A stretch of 64,000 nucleotides of DNA from Kiritimatiellia bacterium. GTDB taxonomy: Bacteria > Verrucomicrobiota > Kiritimatiellia > CAIVKH01. Within the stretch, counting starts at the first letter, position 1. Every line of letters begins with the position of its first letter. Shown here piece by piece: positions 9,009 through 18,691 of this stretch. A program made the translations under genes and the position numbers. The DNA lies in NCBI GenBank assembly GCA_027493775.1, contig JAOSKE010000001.1, forward strand, positions 434,001-498,000. Reading direction: 5' to 3'. The notes beneath the pieces were generated by a model that saw nothing but the letters and a program-made list of their open reading frames with translations, was not told the origin of the DNA and did not search any database.

Positions 9009-10121
9009 GCGCGGTGACCACATCGGCAAAAGGTTGGATCAATGCGCTGTCGCTGTATCAACCGGGGCGTCCGGTGGAGGAAGTGGCGCGTGAGCTGGGG
9101 CTGGGCGATCCGGAGACGATTGTAAAGCTGGCGTCGAACGAAAATTCGCTCGGCCCGTCGCCGCGCGCGGTGGAGGCAATGAAAAAGGCCGCCTCGCAGA
9201 TGCACATTTATCCGGATGGCGATTCGTTTTATCTGCGGTCGGCCATCGCGAAGAAGCTGGGTGTTTCGCGCAATGAAGTTTTTATGGGCCACGGGAGCAA
9301 TGAAATCATTGCGCTGTTGGGTCATGTGTATCTTGAGTCGGGCACGAGCGCGGTGATGTCGGAACAGGCGTTTGTGGTCTATAAGCTGGTTTGTGCGTTG
9401 TATCAAGCGGAGGCGATTGAAGTCCCGACGCGCGATTTCACGCACGATCTCGACGCGATGCGCGCGGCGATTCGACCGGATACGCGGCTGGTGTTTGTCG
9501 CAAATCCGAATAATCCCACGGGGACGGTGGTCTCGAACGACGCGCTGTATGGTTTTCTGGATTCGTTGCCGGATTATGTGGTGGCGGTTCTTGACGAGGC
9601 GTATGTCGAACTGCTTTCGCCGGAAAGGCAGCCGGATACGCTCCGATTCGTCCGCGAGCGGAAGAATGTTTTTGTGCTGCGCACGTTTTCAAAGTCGTAT
9701 GGACTTGCAGGTTTGCGCGTCGGTTATGCGGTTGCGTCGCCGGAGGGCGTTGCGTTGTTGAACCGCGTACGCCAGCCGTTTAACATCAATGCGATGGCGC
9801 AGGCTGCGGCGCTTGCAGCGCTGGAAGACGACGGGCATCTGGCGCAAACGCGGGCGATGGTGGAGGAAGGGTTGAACCAATTGTCGCAGGGAGCTCGCTG
9901 ATTTGGGGATTGCCTATGTGCCGTCTTTGGCGAACTTTCTCCTTGTGAGGGTGGGGAAGGGGCGCGAATACTTTGAGGCTTTATTGCGGGAGCGGGTTAT
10001 TGTCCGTCCGGTTGACGGCTACGGGTTGCCGGACTATATCCGGGTGACGGTAGGAACGCGCGAGGAGAACCGACGGTTTTTGGACGCGTTGGCTAAAATT
10101 TTTCAAAGAGGAATGGCATGA
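9005..10121 (+). CDS. hisC: Histidinol-phosphate/aromatic aminotransferase, frameshifted
   Basis: PLP-dependent class I/II aminotransferase of the HisC family, about 372 residues. Visible motifs are [12 protein letters not shown] (N-terminal substrate segment), [18 protein letters not shown] and the PLP lysine in [16 protein letters not shown]. The GTG start at 9005 overlaps the chorismate mutase stop. One extra G at 9889-9891 breaks the frame; removing it gives [17 protein letters not shown]. The location inside an aromatic amino acid operon suggests it also, or mainly, transaminates aromatic keto acids; this is inferred from context. Confidence 0.88.
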
Positions 10122-11152
10122 TCATCGTACTTAAATCCGACGCCACGGCAGAACAGATTGAACATATCGAGAAAAACATTCGTGAATGGGGTCTGCGCCC
10201 GCACGTCAGCAAGGGCGCCGAGCGCAGCGTGATCGGCGTGATCGGCGAGGAGTCGCTGCTGGCGAACAAGCCGTTCGACCTTTTCCCCGGAGTTGAGTCT
10301 GTTATGCGGATACAAAAGCCCTACAAGTTGGTGAGCCGCGAGTTTCAATCGAAGCCGACGAAAATCAAAATTCCGTGGGGAAAACCCGGCGTTGATCCTG
10401 TTGAGATCGGCGGCAAGCGCGTTGTGGTGGTCGCGGGGCCGTGTTCGGTTGAGAAGCCGGAGATTATGCTGGAGACCGCGCGTTACGTCGTGGCGGCCGG
10501 TGGGCGGATGATCCGTGCGGGGGCGTTCAAGCCGCGCACTTCGCCGTATGCGTTTCAGGGGTTGGGCGTCGAGGGATTGAAGATTTTGGCGCAGGTTCGC
10601 GAGGAAACGGGGATACCGTTTATTACTGAGGTGATGGATACGCGCGATGTGGAGATGGTTGCGGAAGTGACGGACGTGCTTCAGATCGGCGCGCGGAATA
10701 TGCAGAACTATTCGCTGCTGAAGGCCGTGGGCCGCACCAAAACGCCGGTTTTGTTGAAGCGCGGCATCGCGGGGACGATTGAAGAGCTGCTGATGAGCGC
10801 CGAGTACATCATGAGCCAAGGGAACGAGAAGGTGATTCTCTGCGAGCGCGGTATTCGTACGTACGAACGCGCGACGCGAAACACGTTGGATTTGAATGCC
10901 GTGCCCGTCCTGCACAAGCTCACGCACTTGCCGATTGCTGTGGACCCGAGCCATGGCACCGGCGCAGCAGATTTGGTGCTGCCGATGGCGCTGGCGGGGA
11001 TTGCGTGCGGGGGCGATATGCTGCTTGTCGAGACCCATCCGACTCCGCAGAAGGCGGTTTCTGATGGTGCGCAGACGATTGATGAGGCGCAGTTCAAGGC
11101 GATGATGGAGGGTGTTCGTGGGATCGCCGCCGTTCTCGGGAGAGCGGTGTAG
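10118..11152 (+). CDS. aroF: 3-deoxy-7-phosphoheptulonate synthase (DAHP synthase, type I beta)
   Basis: First enzyme of the shikimate pathway, joining phosphoenolpyruvate and erythrose-4-phosphate. At 344 residues it has an N-terminal ferredoxin-like regulatory domain (residues 1-70, [19 protein letters not shown]), as in the Thermotoga-type enzyme feedback-controlled by aromatic amino acids, followed by a TIM barrel. Barrel motifs include [24 protein letters not shown], and [11 protein letters not shown]. The start ATG overlaps the hisC stop as ATGA, indicating translational coupling. Confidence 0.95.
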   Translation: MIIVLKSDATAEQIEHIEKNIREWGLRPHVSKGAERSVIGVIGEESLLANKPFDLFPGVESVMRIQKPYKLVSREFQSKPTKIKIPWGKPGVDPVEIGGKRVVVVAGPCSVEKPEIMLETARYVVAAGGRMIRAGAFKPRTSPYAFQGLGVEGLKILAQVREETGIPFITEVMDTRDVEMVAEVTDVLQIGARNMQNYSLLKAVGRTKTPVLLKRGIAGTIEELLMSAEYIMSQGNEKVILCERGIRTYERATRNTLDLNAVPVLHKLTHLPIAVDPSHGTGAADLVLPMALAGIACGGDMLLVETHPTPQKAVSDGAQTIDEAQFKAMMEGVRGIAAVLGRAV

Positions 11153-11159
11153 GGAAATC

Positions 11160-12044
11160 ATGCGACGCGTAGCCGTCATCGGATTGGGCTTGATGGGCGG
11201 CTCCATCGGTCTGGCGATAAAGTCCCGGAAGTTGCCGTGGGAAGTGGTGGGCTATACCCGCACTCCCGCGCGTGGGCGACAAGCGTTGCGGCGGGGCGCG
11301 GTGGATCGGTTGTGTACATCGGTGGCCGAGGCGGTTGATGGTGCGGACTTGGTGGTTTATTGTGCGCCGATTCGGACGATTCCCACGTTGGTGCGTGAGA
11401 GTTTGCAGAGCTTGAAGGCGGGTCAGGTGCTGACCGATGTCGGGAGCGCACGCGCGTTTTTGCAGTCCGAAATTCCGCCGCTTTTGAGAAAATCCGGCGC
11501 GGTATTTGTCGGCAGCCATCCGATCGCTGGCTCCGAGCAGCAGGGAATTGATGCCGCGCGCGCCGATTTGTATGAACGGGCGATGGTGATCCTGACTCCA
11601 GGCGCGGACGCCCCCGCGAAAACCGTGTCGCTTGTGCGTAAATTTTGGCGAGAACTGGGCGGGCGGGTCGTTTTGATGGACAGCCGCGAGCACGATCACA
11701 TACTGGCAAAGACGAGTCACATGCCGCATCTGATCGCGAGTTTGCTTGCGGCGACGGTGGGGCGGACGCCGCGCCGCGCGGAGTTGGCCGCTTTTTGCGG
11801 CGCGGGCTTCGCGGACACGTCGCGTGTCGCGGAGGGTTCGCCTGAAGTGTGGCTTGATATTGTGAGCACGAATCGCTCAAATTTGGAAAACGAGCTTCGG
11901 GCATATCGCGGAGAGCTGGACAAGCTGTTGAGCCGGCTTGCGGAATGTGATTTTAATGGCGTGTTACGCGTGTTGGAAGCCGGCCGCGCGGCACGGCGGG
12001 AATTGATAACGGGCCGAACCGGGAAAAGGTCAAAAACGATATGA
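11160..12044 (+). CDS. tyrA: Prephenate dehydrogenase
   Basis: NAD(P)-dependent prephenate dehydrogenase (or arogenate dehydrogenase) of 294 residues that makes the tyrosine precursor. The N terminus carries the Rossmann motif GLGLMGGSIGLAIKS. Further motifs are LTDVGSARA, SHPIAGSEQQGIDAA (substrate His region) and TSHMPHLIAS, followed by the helical dimerisation domain. ATG 11160 lies 7 bp after the aroF stop. The stop overlaps the aroA start by 4 bp. Confidence 0.92.
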   Translation: MRRVAVIGLGLMGGSIGLAIKSRKLPWEVVGYTRTPARGRQALRRGAVDRLCTSVAEAVDGADLVVYCAPIRTIPTLVRESLQSLKAGQVLTDVGSARAFLQSEIPPLLRKSGAVFVGSHPIAGSEQQGIDAARADLYERAMVILTPGADAPAKTVSLVRKFWRELGGRVVLMDSREHDHILAKTSHMPHLIASLLAATVGRTPRRAELAAFCGAGFADTSRVAEGSPEVWLDIVSTNRSNLENELRAYRGELDKLLSRLAECDFNGVLRVLEAGRAARRELITGRTGKRSKTI

Positions 12045-13367
12045 GTCAAATAGCGCAATCTGTGATTGTAGGTCCGACCCCCTTCGCTTTCGGGCGAAAT
12101 TGAGGTCTCCGGCGACAAGAGTATTTCGCATCGCGTCGCCATGATGGCGGCGCTTGCATCTGGCACGTCAACCATCCGGAATTTCCTTCAGAGTGAGGAT
12201 TGCGTGAACACTTTGCGCGCCATGGAGGCGATCGGCGCGCGGACATTTTACGATGAGGACGGGTTGTTGCATGTGCAAGGGACGGGCGGAAAATTTCTCG
12301 AACCGGCTGGCGCGCTGAATGTCGGAAACTCGGGGACGACCATCCGTTTGCTGGCGGGTATTCTTGCCGGGCAGCCGGGTGTTTTTGAAATGACCGGCGA
12401 CGATTCGCTTTGCAGCAGGCCCATGTCCCGAATCAAGGACCCTCTGGAAAAAATGGGCGCAAAGGTGGAGTTGACCGGAGAGCGGGGAACTGCGCCGATC
12501 AAGATTACCGGCGGAAATTTGAAGGGTATTGATTATTTGCTCCCCGTCGCGTCTGCACAGGTGAAGTCGTGCGCGTTGCTGGCGGGTCTTTTTGCGGAGG
12601 GAACGACCACGATCACGGAGCCGGTTCCGATGCGCGATCACACGGAGCGTTTGTTCCGGATGCTGGATTTGCCGCTCACGGTCAATGGCAATCAGATTTC
12701 GTTGAAGGGCTTCGGTCCCAAAGGCCCGTCGTTGAAGGCCCGGCCATTCATTGTCCCCGGCGATATTTCGTCCGCCGCGTTTTGGCTCGTTGCCGCAGCG
12801 GCGAAGAAAAAGTCGGCGGTGACGATCAAGAACATCGGCTTGAATCCGCGCCGCACGGCCCTGTTGGACGTACTCAAGCGCGCGGGCGCAGATGTTGAAG
12901 TGTTGCTGGACGAATCCTCGGTTGATGGCGAGCCGGTTGGAGAGGTGAAGATTTCGGGCGGGAAACTCAAGGCGGTTGAGGTCAAGGGCGCAGAGATTCC
13001 AAATCTGATTGACGAGCTGCCCCTGGTTGCCGTTCTGGGCGCACTGGCGCACGGTGTGACGGAGATTAAGAACGCGGGCGAGCTTCGCGTGAAAGAGTCG
13101 GACCGCATTGCAACGATGGCGGCGAATTTGCGTTTGATGGGTGTGGAGGTGGAGGAGTTGCCGGACGGCATGGCCATCAAAGGCCCGGCTGTTTTGAAGC
13201 CGAGCAGCGCGTTACGCAGCTACGGCGATCATCGCATTGCGATGGCGATGACGGTGCTGGCGAGCTATGCGAGCGAGCCGTCCGTGATTAACAACGTCGC
13301 GTGTGTCGCCACTTCGTATCCGGGTTTCTGGAGCGACTTTAAATTGTTGGGAGGGAATGTTGAGTAA
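12041..13367 (+). CDS. aroA: 3-phosphoshikimate 1-carboxyvinyltransferase (EPSP synthase), frameshifted
   Basis: Sixth shikimate-pathway enzyme, transferring the enolpyruvyl group of PEP to shikimate-3-phosphate; about 441 residues. Motifs include SGDKSISHRVAMMAALASG near the N terminus, VGNSGTTIRLLAGI, RVKESDRIATMA and SYGDHRIAMAM. The frame breaks after 16 codons: the C-run 12078-12082 has one C too many, and removing it joins VGPTPSLSGEIEVSGDKS. The ATG at 12041 overlaps the tyrA stop, which supports this start over internal ATGs. The next gene, cmk, begins inside the aroA 3' end, as in many aroA-cmk pairs. Confidence 0.94.
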
Positions 13368-14046
13368 TACGCTGATCACTGTTGCTATTGACGGTCCGTC
13401 CGCTTCGGGCAAATCCACGGTTGCCCGCAAAGCCGCGCGTGCGCTGAATTTCAATTACGTTGATTCCGGGGCGGTGTATCGGGGCTTGACCTGGAAGTGT
13501 TTGCGCGAAGGCGTGGACACGGAGGATGCCGCTGCAGTGACGGAATTGGTGGATCGCACTCGGTTTGAGTGGTTCGTAGAGGCGGGTGCGGTGCGTTTTA
13601 CCTTGGACGGCGAGGATCCCGGCGCACAGGTGCGATCCGTGCCAGTGCAGGAACATGTCAGCGACGTTGCGGCGGTTCCGGAAGTTCGCACGCGGGTGGT
13701 CCGTTTTTTGAGGGATACGACTCGCTTCGGGAATTTGGTGATGGAAGGCCGCGACATCGGGACGGTGGTGTTTCCTGATACGCCGTATAAGTTTTATCTT
13801 GATGCCGACCCTGAAGAACGCGCACGTCGCCGTCATCAGGAAATGTTGAAATCCGCCGCTTCGGACACGACGGTGGACAAGGTGTTTGCGTCGCTTCAGC
13901 GCCGCGACCGCAAGGACTCAACCCGCAAGACCGCTCCACTTCAAATTGCGCTTGGTGCGCAGGTGATTGATTCGACCACGATGGTCGCGGAAGAAGTCGC
14001 CAACCTTGTGGTCAAACAAGTGCGGGGCGGATTGACGGAACAATGA
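13357..14046 (+). CDS. cmk: Cytidylate kinase
   Basis: Phosphorylates CMP and dCMP using ATP; 229 residues. The P-loop is at residues 11-18 (DGPSASGKST), followed by NYVDSGAVYRGLTWK, the NMP-binding region (EGRDIGTVVFPD) and the lid RRDRKDSTR. The ATG at 13357 has GGAGGG just upstream and overlaps the aroA end by 11 bp. It overlaps plsC by 4 bp at its own end, so aroA, cmk and plsC are coupled. Confidence 0.93.
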   Translation: MLSNTLITVAIDGPSASGKSTVARKAARALNFNYVDSGAVYRGLTWKCLREGVDTEDAAAVTELVDRTRFEWFVEAGAVRFTLDGEDPGAQVRSVPVQEHVSDVAAVPEVRTRVVRFLRDTTRFGNLVMEGRDIGTVVFPDTPYKFYLDADPEERARRRHQEMLKSAASDTTVDKVFASLQRRDRKDSTRKTAPLQIALGAQVIDSTTMVAEEVANLVVKQVRGGLTEQ

Positions 14047-14702
14047 ATGCGCCGGAGTACAGCCCGCGACTGTACACGTTCTGTCGGCGCACGCTTCGAC
14101 TGTTCCTGAAGCTGTACAACCGGATCGAGGCGCAGAACATCGAGAATGTTCCGAAGTCAGGCGGGACGCTGCTTGTTGCCAATCACGCGAGCTTTCTTGA
14201 TCCACCAGCGCTGGGATGCGAGATTGTTTTTCGCCCCGTGCGCTACATGGCGCGAGACAGTTTATTTGCGAACCGCTGGTTCGGCGCGTTGTTGCGGGGG
14301 ATTGCGGCAGTTCCCATTTCGCGAGAGAAGGGCGACATCAGCGCACTGAAAAAAGCGCTGGGCGTGTTGAAGTCCGGCGATTGCCTTGGGTTTTTCCCTG
14401 AGGGCACTCGCACGACGAACGGGCAGATGAAAGAACTGAAGGCTGGCGTCGGTTTTCTGGCGGCGAAGGCCGGTGTTCCCATTGTGCCTGCCTATATTGA
14501 CGGATCGTTTGCGGCGTTTTCGCGGCATCACAAATGGATTCGTCCGCGCAAAATTCGCGTCATTTACGGTCCTGCCATTCAACCTTCCGAGATCGCGAGA
14601 TTCCTCGGCGATACCGATGCCTATGAGCGGATCGGCGCGTTCATCAGCGAGCGAATCCGGCAATTGGCCCCGAAACGGCCTCTTTTGCCGGAACGCAACT
14701 GA
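14043..14702 (+). CDS. plsC: 1-acyl-sn-glycerol-3-phosphate acyltransferase
   Basis: Membrane-associated acyltransferase (219 residues) that makes phosphatidic acid from lysophosphatidic acid. The catalytic NHxxxxD motif is NHASFLD near residue 41. The glycerol-phosphate-binding FPEGTRT motif follows near 118, then VPIVPAYIDG. The start ATG overlaps the cmk stop (ATGA). This is the last gene of the trpS-to-plsC run. Confidence 0.9.
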   Translation: MNAPEYSPRLYTFCRRTLRLFLKLYNRIEAQNIENVPKSGGTLLVANHASFLDPPALGCEIVFRPVRYMARDSLFANRWFGALLRGIAAVPISREKGDISALKKALGVLKSGDCLGFFPEGTRTTNGQMKELKAGVGFLAAKAGVPIVPAYIDGSFAAFSRHHKWIRPRKIRVIYGPAIQPSEIARFLGDTDAYERIGAFISERIRQLAPKRPLLPERN

Positions 14703-14751
14703 TTACACCTGAACGAGTAACAAAATATTTGCTCCACCGACAGGCAGGACT

Positions 14752-14779
14752 TGACCCGCCCCTCTCCGGCGAATAGCAT
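14752..14779 (+). promoter_or_regulatory. Candidate sigma70-type promoter for ispD
   Basis: TTGACC (14752-14757) and TAGCAT (14774-14779) are 16 bp apart and lie 46 bp before the ispD start in the 123-bp gap after plsC. This is a match to consensus only. Confidence 0.45.
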
Positions 14780-14825
14780 GGCACTATCGTTTGATGGGCA
14801 AGCATTTATGGCGGGATAAAAAAAC

Positions 14826-15545
14826 ATGGCCAAGAAAACTGCGAAGAGGTCGCAAATAGTTTCTTCAACAGTCTGGGGCGTGATTCTTGCGAGCGGGCAG
14901 CCGAGTGATTTCGCTGCAGACATTGAACCTGCCTTTCTCACCGTTGGAAGCAAACCGGTTCTTGCTTATAGTTTAAGCGCTTTCGAGCGCTGTCCTGATG
15001 TGGATGGCTTGGTGTTGGTGTCTTCAAAGGAGCGGTTGGAGAGCCTGCGCGCCATGGTTCACTTATTCGGTTGTAATAAAGTTAAGGCGATTGTGTCCGC
15101 TCCGCCTGCGCGAACTGCCGCAGTGCAAGTTGGCGTGGATGTTGCGATTGAAAATGCCGCTGGGCATATTGTCGTGCATGATGGCACGCGCCCCGGCGTG
15201 TCGACGGAATTAATCTCTGAAACCATTCGCGTCGCCCGCAAGAGTGGCGCGTCGGCGGTGGCGAATCCGATCATGGACCCGGTGAGTGAAACGGCCAAAG
15301 GCGCGAAGATCACCAAACTTGTCTCCGGTGATTTGTGGACGACCGCCACGCCGCAGGCGTTCAAGACGGATGTGCTTCACAAAGCGCTGGTCAATGCGGT
15401 GAAGAAAAAATTAAAACTTCCGGATGAGGCGGCGGCGGCCACGGCGATCAAGCAGGTTGTGCATCTGGTGCCGGCCCGGCGTCCGCTTATTCGCATCGCG
15501 TCGCCTGCGCACCTCAGTCTTGCAGAATTCCTGCTGCGCTCTTGA
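14826..15545 (+). CDS. ispD: IspD-like cytidylyltransferase with degenerate nucleotide motif
   Basis: A 239-residue nucleotidyltransferase-fold protein most like IspD, which joins CTP to 2-C-methyl-D-erythritol 4-phosphate in isoprenoid synthesis. Supporting motifs are VHDGTRPGVS (family VHDxARP), the TPQAF segment (TTATPQAFKTDVL) and a C-terminal VHLVPARRPLIRI. However the N-terminal signature, normally AAGxGxRM...PK, is replaced by ILASGQPSDFAADIEPAF, so the CTP-binding Arg and Lys are missing. It may be a diverged IspD or a paralogue with another role. Its 3' end overlaps the convergent gene by 32 bp. Confidence 0.65.
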   Translation: MAKKTAKRSQIVSSTVWGVILASGQPSDFAADIEPAFLTVGSKPVLAYSLSAFERCPDVDGLVLVSSKERLESLRAMVHLFGCNKVKAIVSAPPARTAAVQVGVDVAIENAAGHIVVHDGTRPGVSTELISETIRVARKSGASAVANPIMDPVSETAKGAKITKLVSGDLWTTATPQAFKTDVLHKALVNAVKKKLKLPDEAAAATAIKQVVHLVPARRPLIRIASPAHLSLAEFLLRS

Positions 15546-16041
15546 CCGGCTGGATCGTGCTGTCGGAGCGCGCGGAGTCAATCAACCACGCTCCGTCCGA
15601 TTTTTTCCAACGAACCAAAAACTCATCTACGACGCGGTCTTCCGCCTCGCCGCGCTTGAGAATGGCCTCCGCTGCGATGCGCGATTCCATCACGTAGCGG
15701 TTGGTGCGCGGCATAAAATCTATTCCGCTGATATTGATCTTCAGCGTATCCGTCGCCATGTGGATGCGGGAGAAGAGCGCGGGCAGTTCTCGGACAGAAG
15801 GAGTGAACGGATAATGGCCGCCGAGCTGGAGGGTCGCGTTGCTGGTGAAGTAATGGGGAAGATCAACGGCGCGGGTTGCGCTGCGAATGACACCCTGACC
15901 CTCCTGTTTTTCGCAATCGCGCGCGATGGACTTCACTTGTTGGCGAATCGCGCGCTCGGCGTCGTTGCTGTACGTGAGATAAGAGAGTAGTGCAATGAGC
16001 AGGACGGCGATTCCCGCAAAAAGCGAATGCATTTTTTTCAT
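15514..16041 (-). CDS. Membrane-anchored protein of unknown function
   Basis: A 175-residue protein with an N-terminal signal anchor (about residues 5-25: MHSLFAGIAVLLIALLSYLTY) and a soluble extracytoplasmic domain with alternating strands ending in VDEFLVRWKKSDGAWLIDS, reminiscent of NTF2-like small domains. I do not recognise a family. ATG 16041 overlaps the lepB stop as ATGA, so it is probably co-translated with signal peptidase; a functional link is inferred only from this coupling. Confidence 0.6.
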   Translation of the reverse strand: MKKMHSLFAGIAVLLIALLSYLTYSNDAERAIRQQVKSIARDCEKQEGQGVIRSATRAVDLPHYFTSNATLQLGGHYPFTPSVRELPALFSRIHMATDTLKINISGIDFMPRTNRYVMESRIAAEAILKRGEAEDRVVDEFLVRWKKSDGAWLIDSARSDSTIQPVKSAAGILQD

Positions 16042-16544
16042 GGCCAAAGTTCTCCTGCGAAATTGTGACGTTGTACGATCCCTGCAGCGTGCTCCTGCAT
16101 CGGCATACTCCGGTTGTCGCCTGCGACGAAATATTCGTCAACTCCGAGTGTTGTGGCGGGCATATTCCAATTGCTGTCGGCGCTTCGGTATGGCTCGACG
16201 AGCTGTTTTCCATCAAGGAAGAGCAGGCCCTCGGTGAAAGCGATGGTTTCTCCCGGCAGCGCGAGGACGCGCTTGAGATAAAAAACGCGCCCGCCCGCGC
16301 GTCGGATCACTACCACGTCGCCCCGCCCGGGATGGCGCTGGGCATCGAACCACCATCGGGTGCCGATGAGCAGTGCGCCGTCGGCGAGGGTGGGTTCCAT
16401 ACTGTGCCCGCGTACGACCACAGGGCGAAGCCAGAGTCCGAATAGGAGGAGCGTGAGCAGCGCGAGGAGCACGACCCGGTTCAAGGTTTTGCGGGGTGAT
16501 TTTCCAAAAATGCAGCGCAGGGCGCCCGAAACGAGTGCGTTCAC
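16038..16544 (-). CDS. lepB: Signal peptidase I
   Basis: Membrane serine protease that cleaves signal peptides from exported proteins; about 168 residues from the chosen start. One N-terminal membrane segment (RVVLLALLTLLLFGLWLRPVV) precedes the catalytic Ser in GHSMEPTLADG. The catalytic Lys is in VFYLKRVLALPGE, and the C-terminal box E is VAGDNRSMP. There is no ATG in range; GTG 16544 is used, with GTG 16601 as an alternative. The frame stays open for about 1.2 kb further upstream, but that extension is antisense to the acylphosphatase and phosphoesterase genes and is not coding. Confidence 0.85.
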   Translation of the reverse strand: MNALVSGALRCIFGKSPRKTLNRVVLLALLTLLLFGLWLRPVVVRGHSMEPTLADGALLIGTRWWFDAQRHPGRGDVVVIRRAGGRVFYLKRVLALPGETIAFTEGLLFLDGKQLVEPYRSADSNWNMPATTLGVDEYFVAGDNRSMPMQEHAAGIVQRHNFAGELWP

Positions 16545-16615
16545 AAAAGAGCTATACCCCCTTGCGCCCCGTGTTGCAATCCGCCGGGCATCGTGTTTCA
16601 CTTCCTGGTATTTCC

Positions 16616-16924
16616 ATGAACGCGAAGCAAACGACCAGGGGACACGCCGTTCGGTGTGCGCGAGTCCATTTGGATGGTCGCGTGCAAGGGGTGGGGTTTC
16701 GTCAGACAACATGCCTTGTTGCGCGAGGCTACCGGATTGTGGGATATGTGAAGAACTTGCAGGACGGCTCCGTGGAGCTGATGGCGCAGGGCGAACAGAT
16801 TGAGGTGTTGAATTTCCTTGATGCGCTGCGCGCTCAGGCGATCTTCCGTTTTGTGAGGCAGGAAGATTTGAATTGGCTGGAGACGACGCAGGAGTTTGAC
16901 AGGTTTGAAATCCGCTACGGATGA
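16616..16924 (+). CDS. acyP: Acylphosphatase
   Basis: Small enzyme (102 residues) hydrolysing acyl phosphates such as carbamoyl or acetyl phosphate. The signature VHLDGRVQGVGFRQ contains the catalytic Arg, and GYVKNLQDGSVE contains the catalytic Asn. The ATG at 16616 starts a 10-residue extension before the conserved core. It is divergent from lepB and 4 bp before the phosphoesterase gene. Confidence 0.92.
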   Translation: MNAKQTTRGHAVRCARVHLDGRVQGVGFRQTTCLVARGYRIVGYVKNLQDGSVELMAQGEQIEVLNFLDALRAQAIFRFVRQEDLNWLETTQEFDRFEIRYG

Positions 16925-16928
16925 ATAG

Positions 16929-17652
16929 ATGAAGTACGCGATCATAGGTGATATACACGCAAATCTGGAAGCATTGGATCGGGTTCTGGAGGATGCGGAG
17001 GCGCAAAAGGTTACGCACTATGCCTGCGTGGGAGACATTGTCGGATACAACGCGAACCCCATCGAATGCCTGGAAAAGGTCCGCGCACTGAAATGTATTT
17101 GCGTCCGCGGCAATCACGATCATTACTGTTCGCACTCCGAGAGCCTGAACGGATTTCATCCGCTGGCCGCCGATGTGGTCGCATGGACGCGCAAGCAGTT
17201 GAATGAAGATCAACAGACGTGGCTCCGCAATTTGCGCTACGTGAGTCCGGTGGAGACCTTCACCATCGTTCACAGCACGCTGGATATGCCGGAGCAGTGG
17301 GGCTACGTGTTCGACCGCCTGGAGGCGGAGGCGAACTTCAACTATCAGACCACGGCGCTTTGTTTTTATGGCCACACCCACGTACCGCTCGCGTTTGAGC
17401 GGACAGACACCATTCGCTTCGGGCTTTACACGAAGATCAGGGTGGGATTGGGGAAAAAGTATTTTATTAATGTCGGGAGTGTCGGCCAGCCGCGTGACGG
17501 CGATCCGCGCGCAGCGTATGTCATCTATGACATGCTTAACAACGTCATTGAGCTGCGCCGTGTGGCTTACGATATCGAAAAAACGCAGAAAAAAAATATT
17601 GGACGCCGGTTTGCCGGGGCGCATTGCGGCCCGTCTGGCAGTTGGCCGATAA
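16929..17652 (+). CDS. Calcineurin-like metallophosphoesterase (YfcE/DUF2437-type), frameshifted
   Basis: Dimetal phosphodiesterase/phosphatase of about 241 residues. The metal motifs are in order: AIIGDIHANLEALDRVL (GDxH), CVGDIVGYNANP (GD), CVRGNHDHYC (GNHD) and FYGHTHVPLAF (GHTH). The A-run 17589-17596 carries one A too many. Removing it lets the protein end naturally as KKILDAGLPGRIAARLAVGR at 17652. Uncorrected, the frame reads through into the following secreted protein and looks like a fusion. Substrate unknown. Confidence 0.85.
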
Positions 17653-17663
17653 AGGGAATACGG

Positions 17664-18494
17664 ATGCGCGCTATCTTTTTGACGGGTTTGGGAAGTCTTG
17701 TGTTTGTCGGCAGTGTTTTTGCGCAGATTGATTTCTCCGCAAAATTGCTCAACAACGAAGCCTTGCTGTGCGAACCAATTCCGATCGCTGTGACGATTCA
17801 AAACAACCGAATTGACGCACTATCTGCCGGAAGCGAGCAGGGATACAGCGTGGCGTTCGAGCTAACGGATCAATCCGGTCTGTTGGTTCGTCCGATTGCG
17901 GACGCTGTAGTACAGATGCCCGCCACCATTGGCGGCCAGAGCACCGTGGTTTTCACGAACGACCTGCAGAGTATTTTCCCCGTCGGCAAATATGCCGCTT
18001 TGGCGGTGCGTGCGCGGCTGACGGTCGGGAGTCGCAGTTTTGTAACTGACAAGATGTATGTGGACATCTTGCCCGGCGCTGAAATCGTGCGTCTGCAGGC
18101 GCCGACACCGGACGGCGAAATTCATACCTATTCCCTGCGTTCAATCAGTCGCGAGAAGCGCGACCGTCTGTTTCTGCGCGTGGCAAATGAAGACGAATCG
18201 CTTTGCTACGCGGCAATCGAATTGGGGCGTTTCATGCGCATCGGAAAGCCGACGCTGGAGGTGGACGGGTTGGGCAGGATTCACGTGCTGCATCTCAGCG
18301 GGCCGAATCGTTTTATTCACAGCGTTTTCGAGGCGAACGGCGCCCCGGTTTCCCACGATTTGGTTGAAGGCGACTTGAGCGTGGTACGTTTGGTTGAAGA
18401 CGGGCAGGGGAGTTTTCGTGTAGCGGGAGGCGGCCTTGTTTCCCCGCCGCGCGACCCCATTCCTGAGGCCCTTCCCGTCCGTCGCGGCCTGTAG
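17664..18494 (+). CDS. Secreted protein of unknown function
   Basis: A 276-residue protein with a clear signal peptide (MRAIFLTGLGSLVFVGSVFAQ, predicted cleavage after FAQ) and no later membrane segment. The mature part is rich in beta strands and starts like an immunoglobulin-fold or alpha-2-macroglobulin-type domain (NNEALLCEPIPIAVTIQN), followed by a beta-rich C-terminal half. No catalytic motif is seen. It begins 11 bp after the corrected phosphoesterase stop. Expected in the periplasm or outside. Confidence 0.65.
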   Translation: MRAIFLTGLGSLVFVGSVFAQIDFSAKLLNNEALLCEPIPIAVTIQNNRIDALSAGSEQGYSVAFELTDQSGLLVRPIADAVVQMPATIGGQSTVVFTNDLQSIFPVGKYAALAVRARLTVGSRSFVTDKMYVDILPGAEIVRLQAPTPDGEIHTYSLRSISREKRDRLFLRVANEDESLCYAAIELGRFMRIGKPTLEVDGLGRIHVLHLSGPNRFIHSVFEANGAPVSHDLVEGDLSVVRLVEDGQGSFRVAGGGLVSPPRDPIPEALPVRRGL

Positions 18495-18604
18495 TTTTTG
18501 TCAAGGAAATGGCAAAAACGCCTCTCCGTGTCTAAAAAAACTCTTTCTGGCTCACCGGATTGACACCGGAAACCCTTGCTGCTATTGATTGCGGCTCCAA
18601 CTAC

Positions 18605-18691
18605 GCACCCGTGGTGGAATTGGCAGACACGTAAGATTCAGGTTCTTATGCCTTTACCGGCGTGGGGGTTCAAGTCCCTCCGGGTGCACCA
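18605..18691 (+). tRNA. tRNA-Leu (CAG anticodon)
   Basis: A class II tRNA with long variable arm. Acceptor stem GCACCCG (18605-18611) pairs with CGGGTGC (18681-18687). The anticodon stem TAAGA/TCTTA encloses loop TTCAGGT (anticodon CAG), the variable arm is TGCCTTTACCGGCG, and the T arm contains GGTTCAAGTCC. CCA is encoded at 18689-18691. It reads leucine CUG codons. Confidence 0.95.

Noticed and set aside
10103-11206. 367-residue minus-strand frame opposite aroF
   Set aside because: Exact antisense shadow of a conserved enzyme; composition is typical of reversed coding sequence.
16545-17801. Long minus-strand extension of signal peptidase to a 587-residue protein
   Set aside because: It is antisense to the acylphosphatase and metallophosphoesterase genes and its sequence is low-complexity Arg/His-rich, unlike the signal peptidase part.
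16929-18494. Metallophosphoesterase fused to a secreted protein
   Set aside because: A signal peptide in mid-protein and a natural phosphoesterase ending after removing one A show two genes joined by a homopolymer error.
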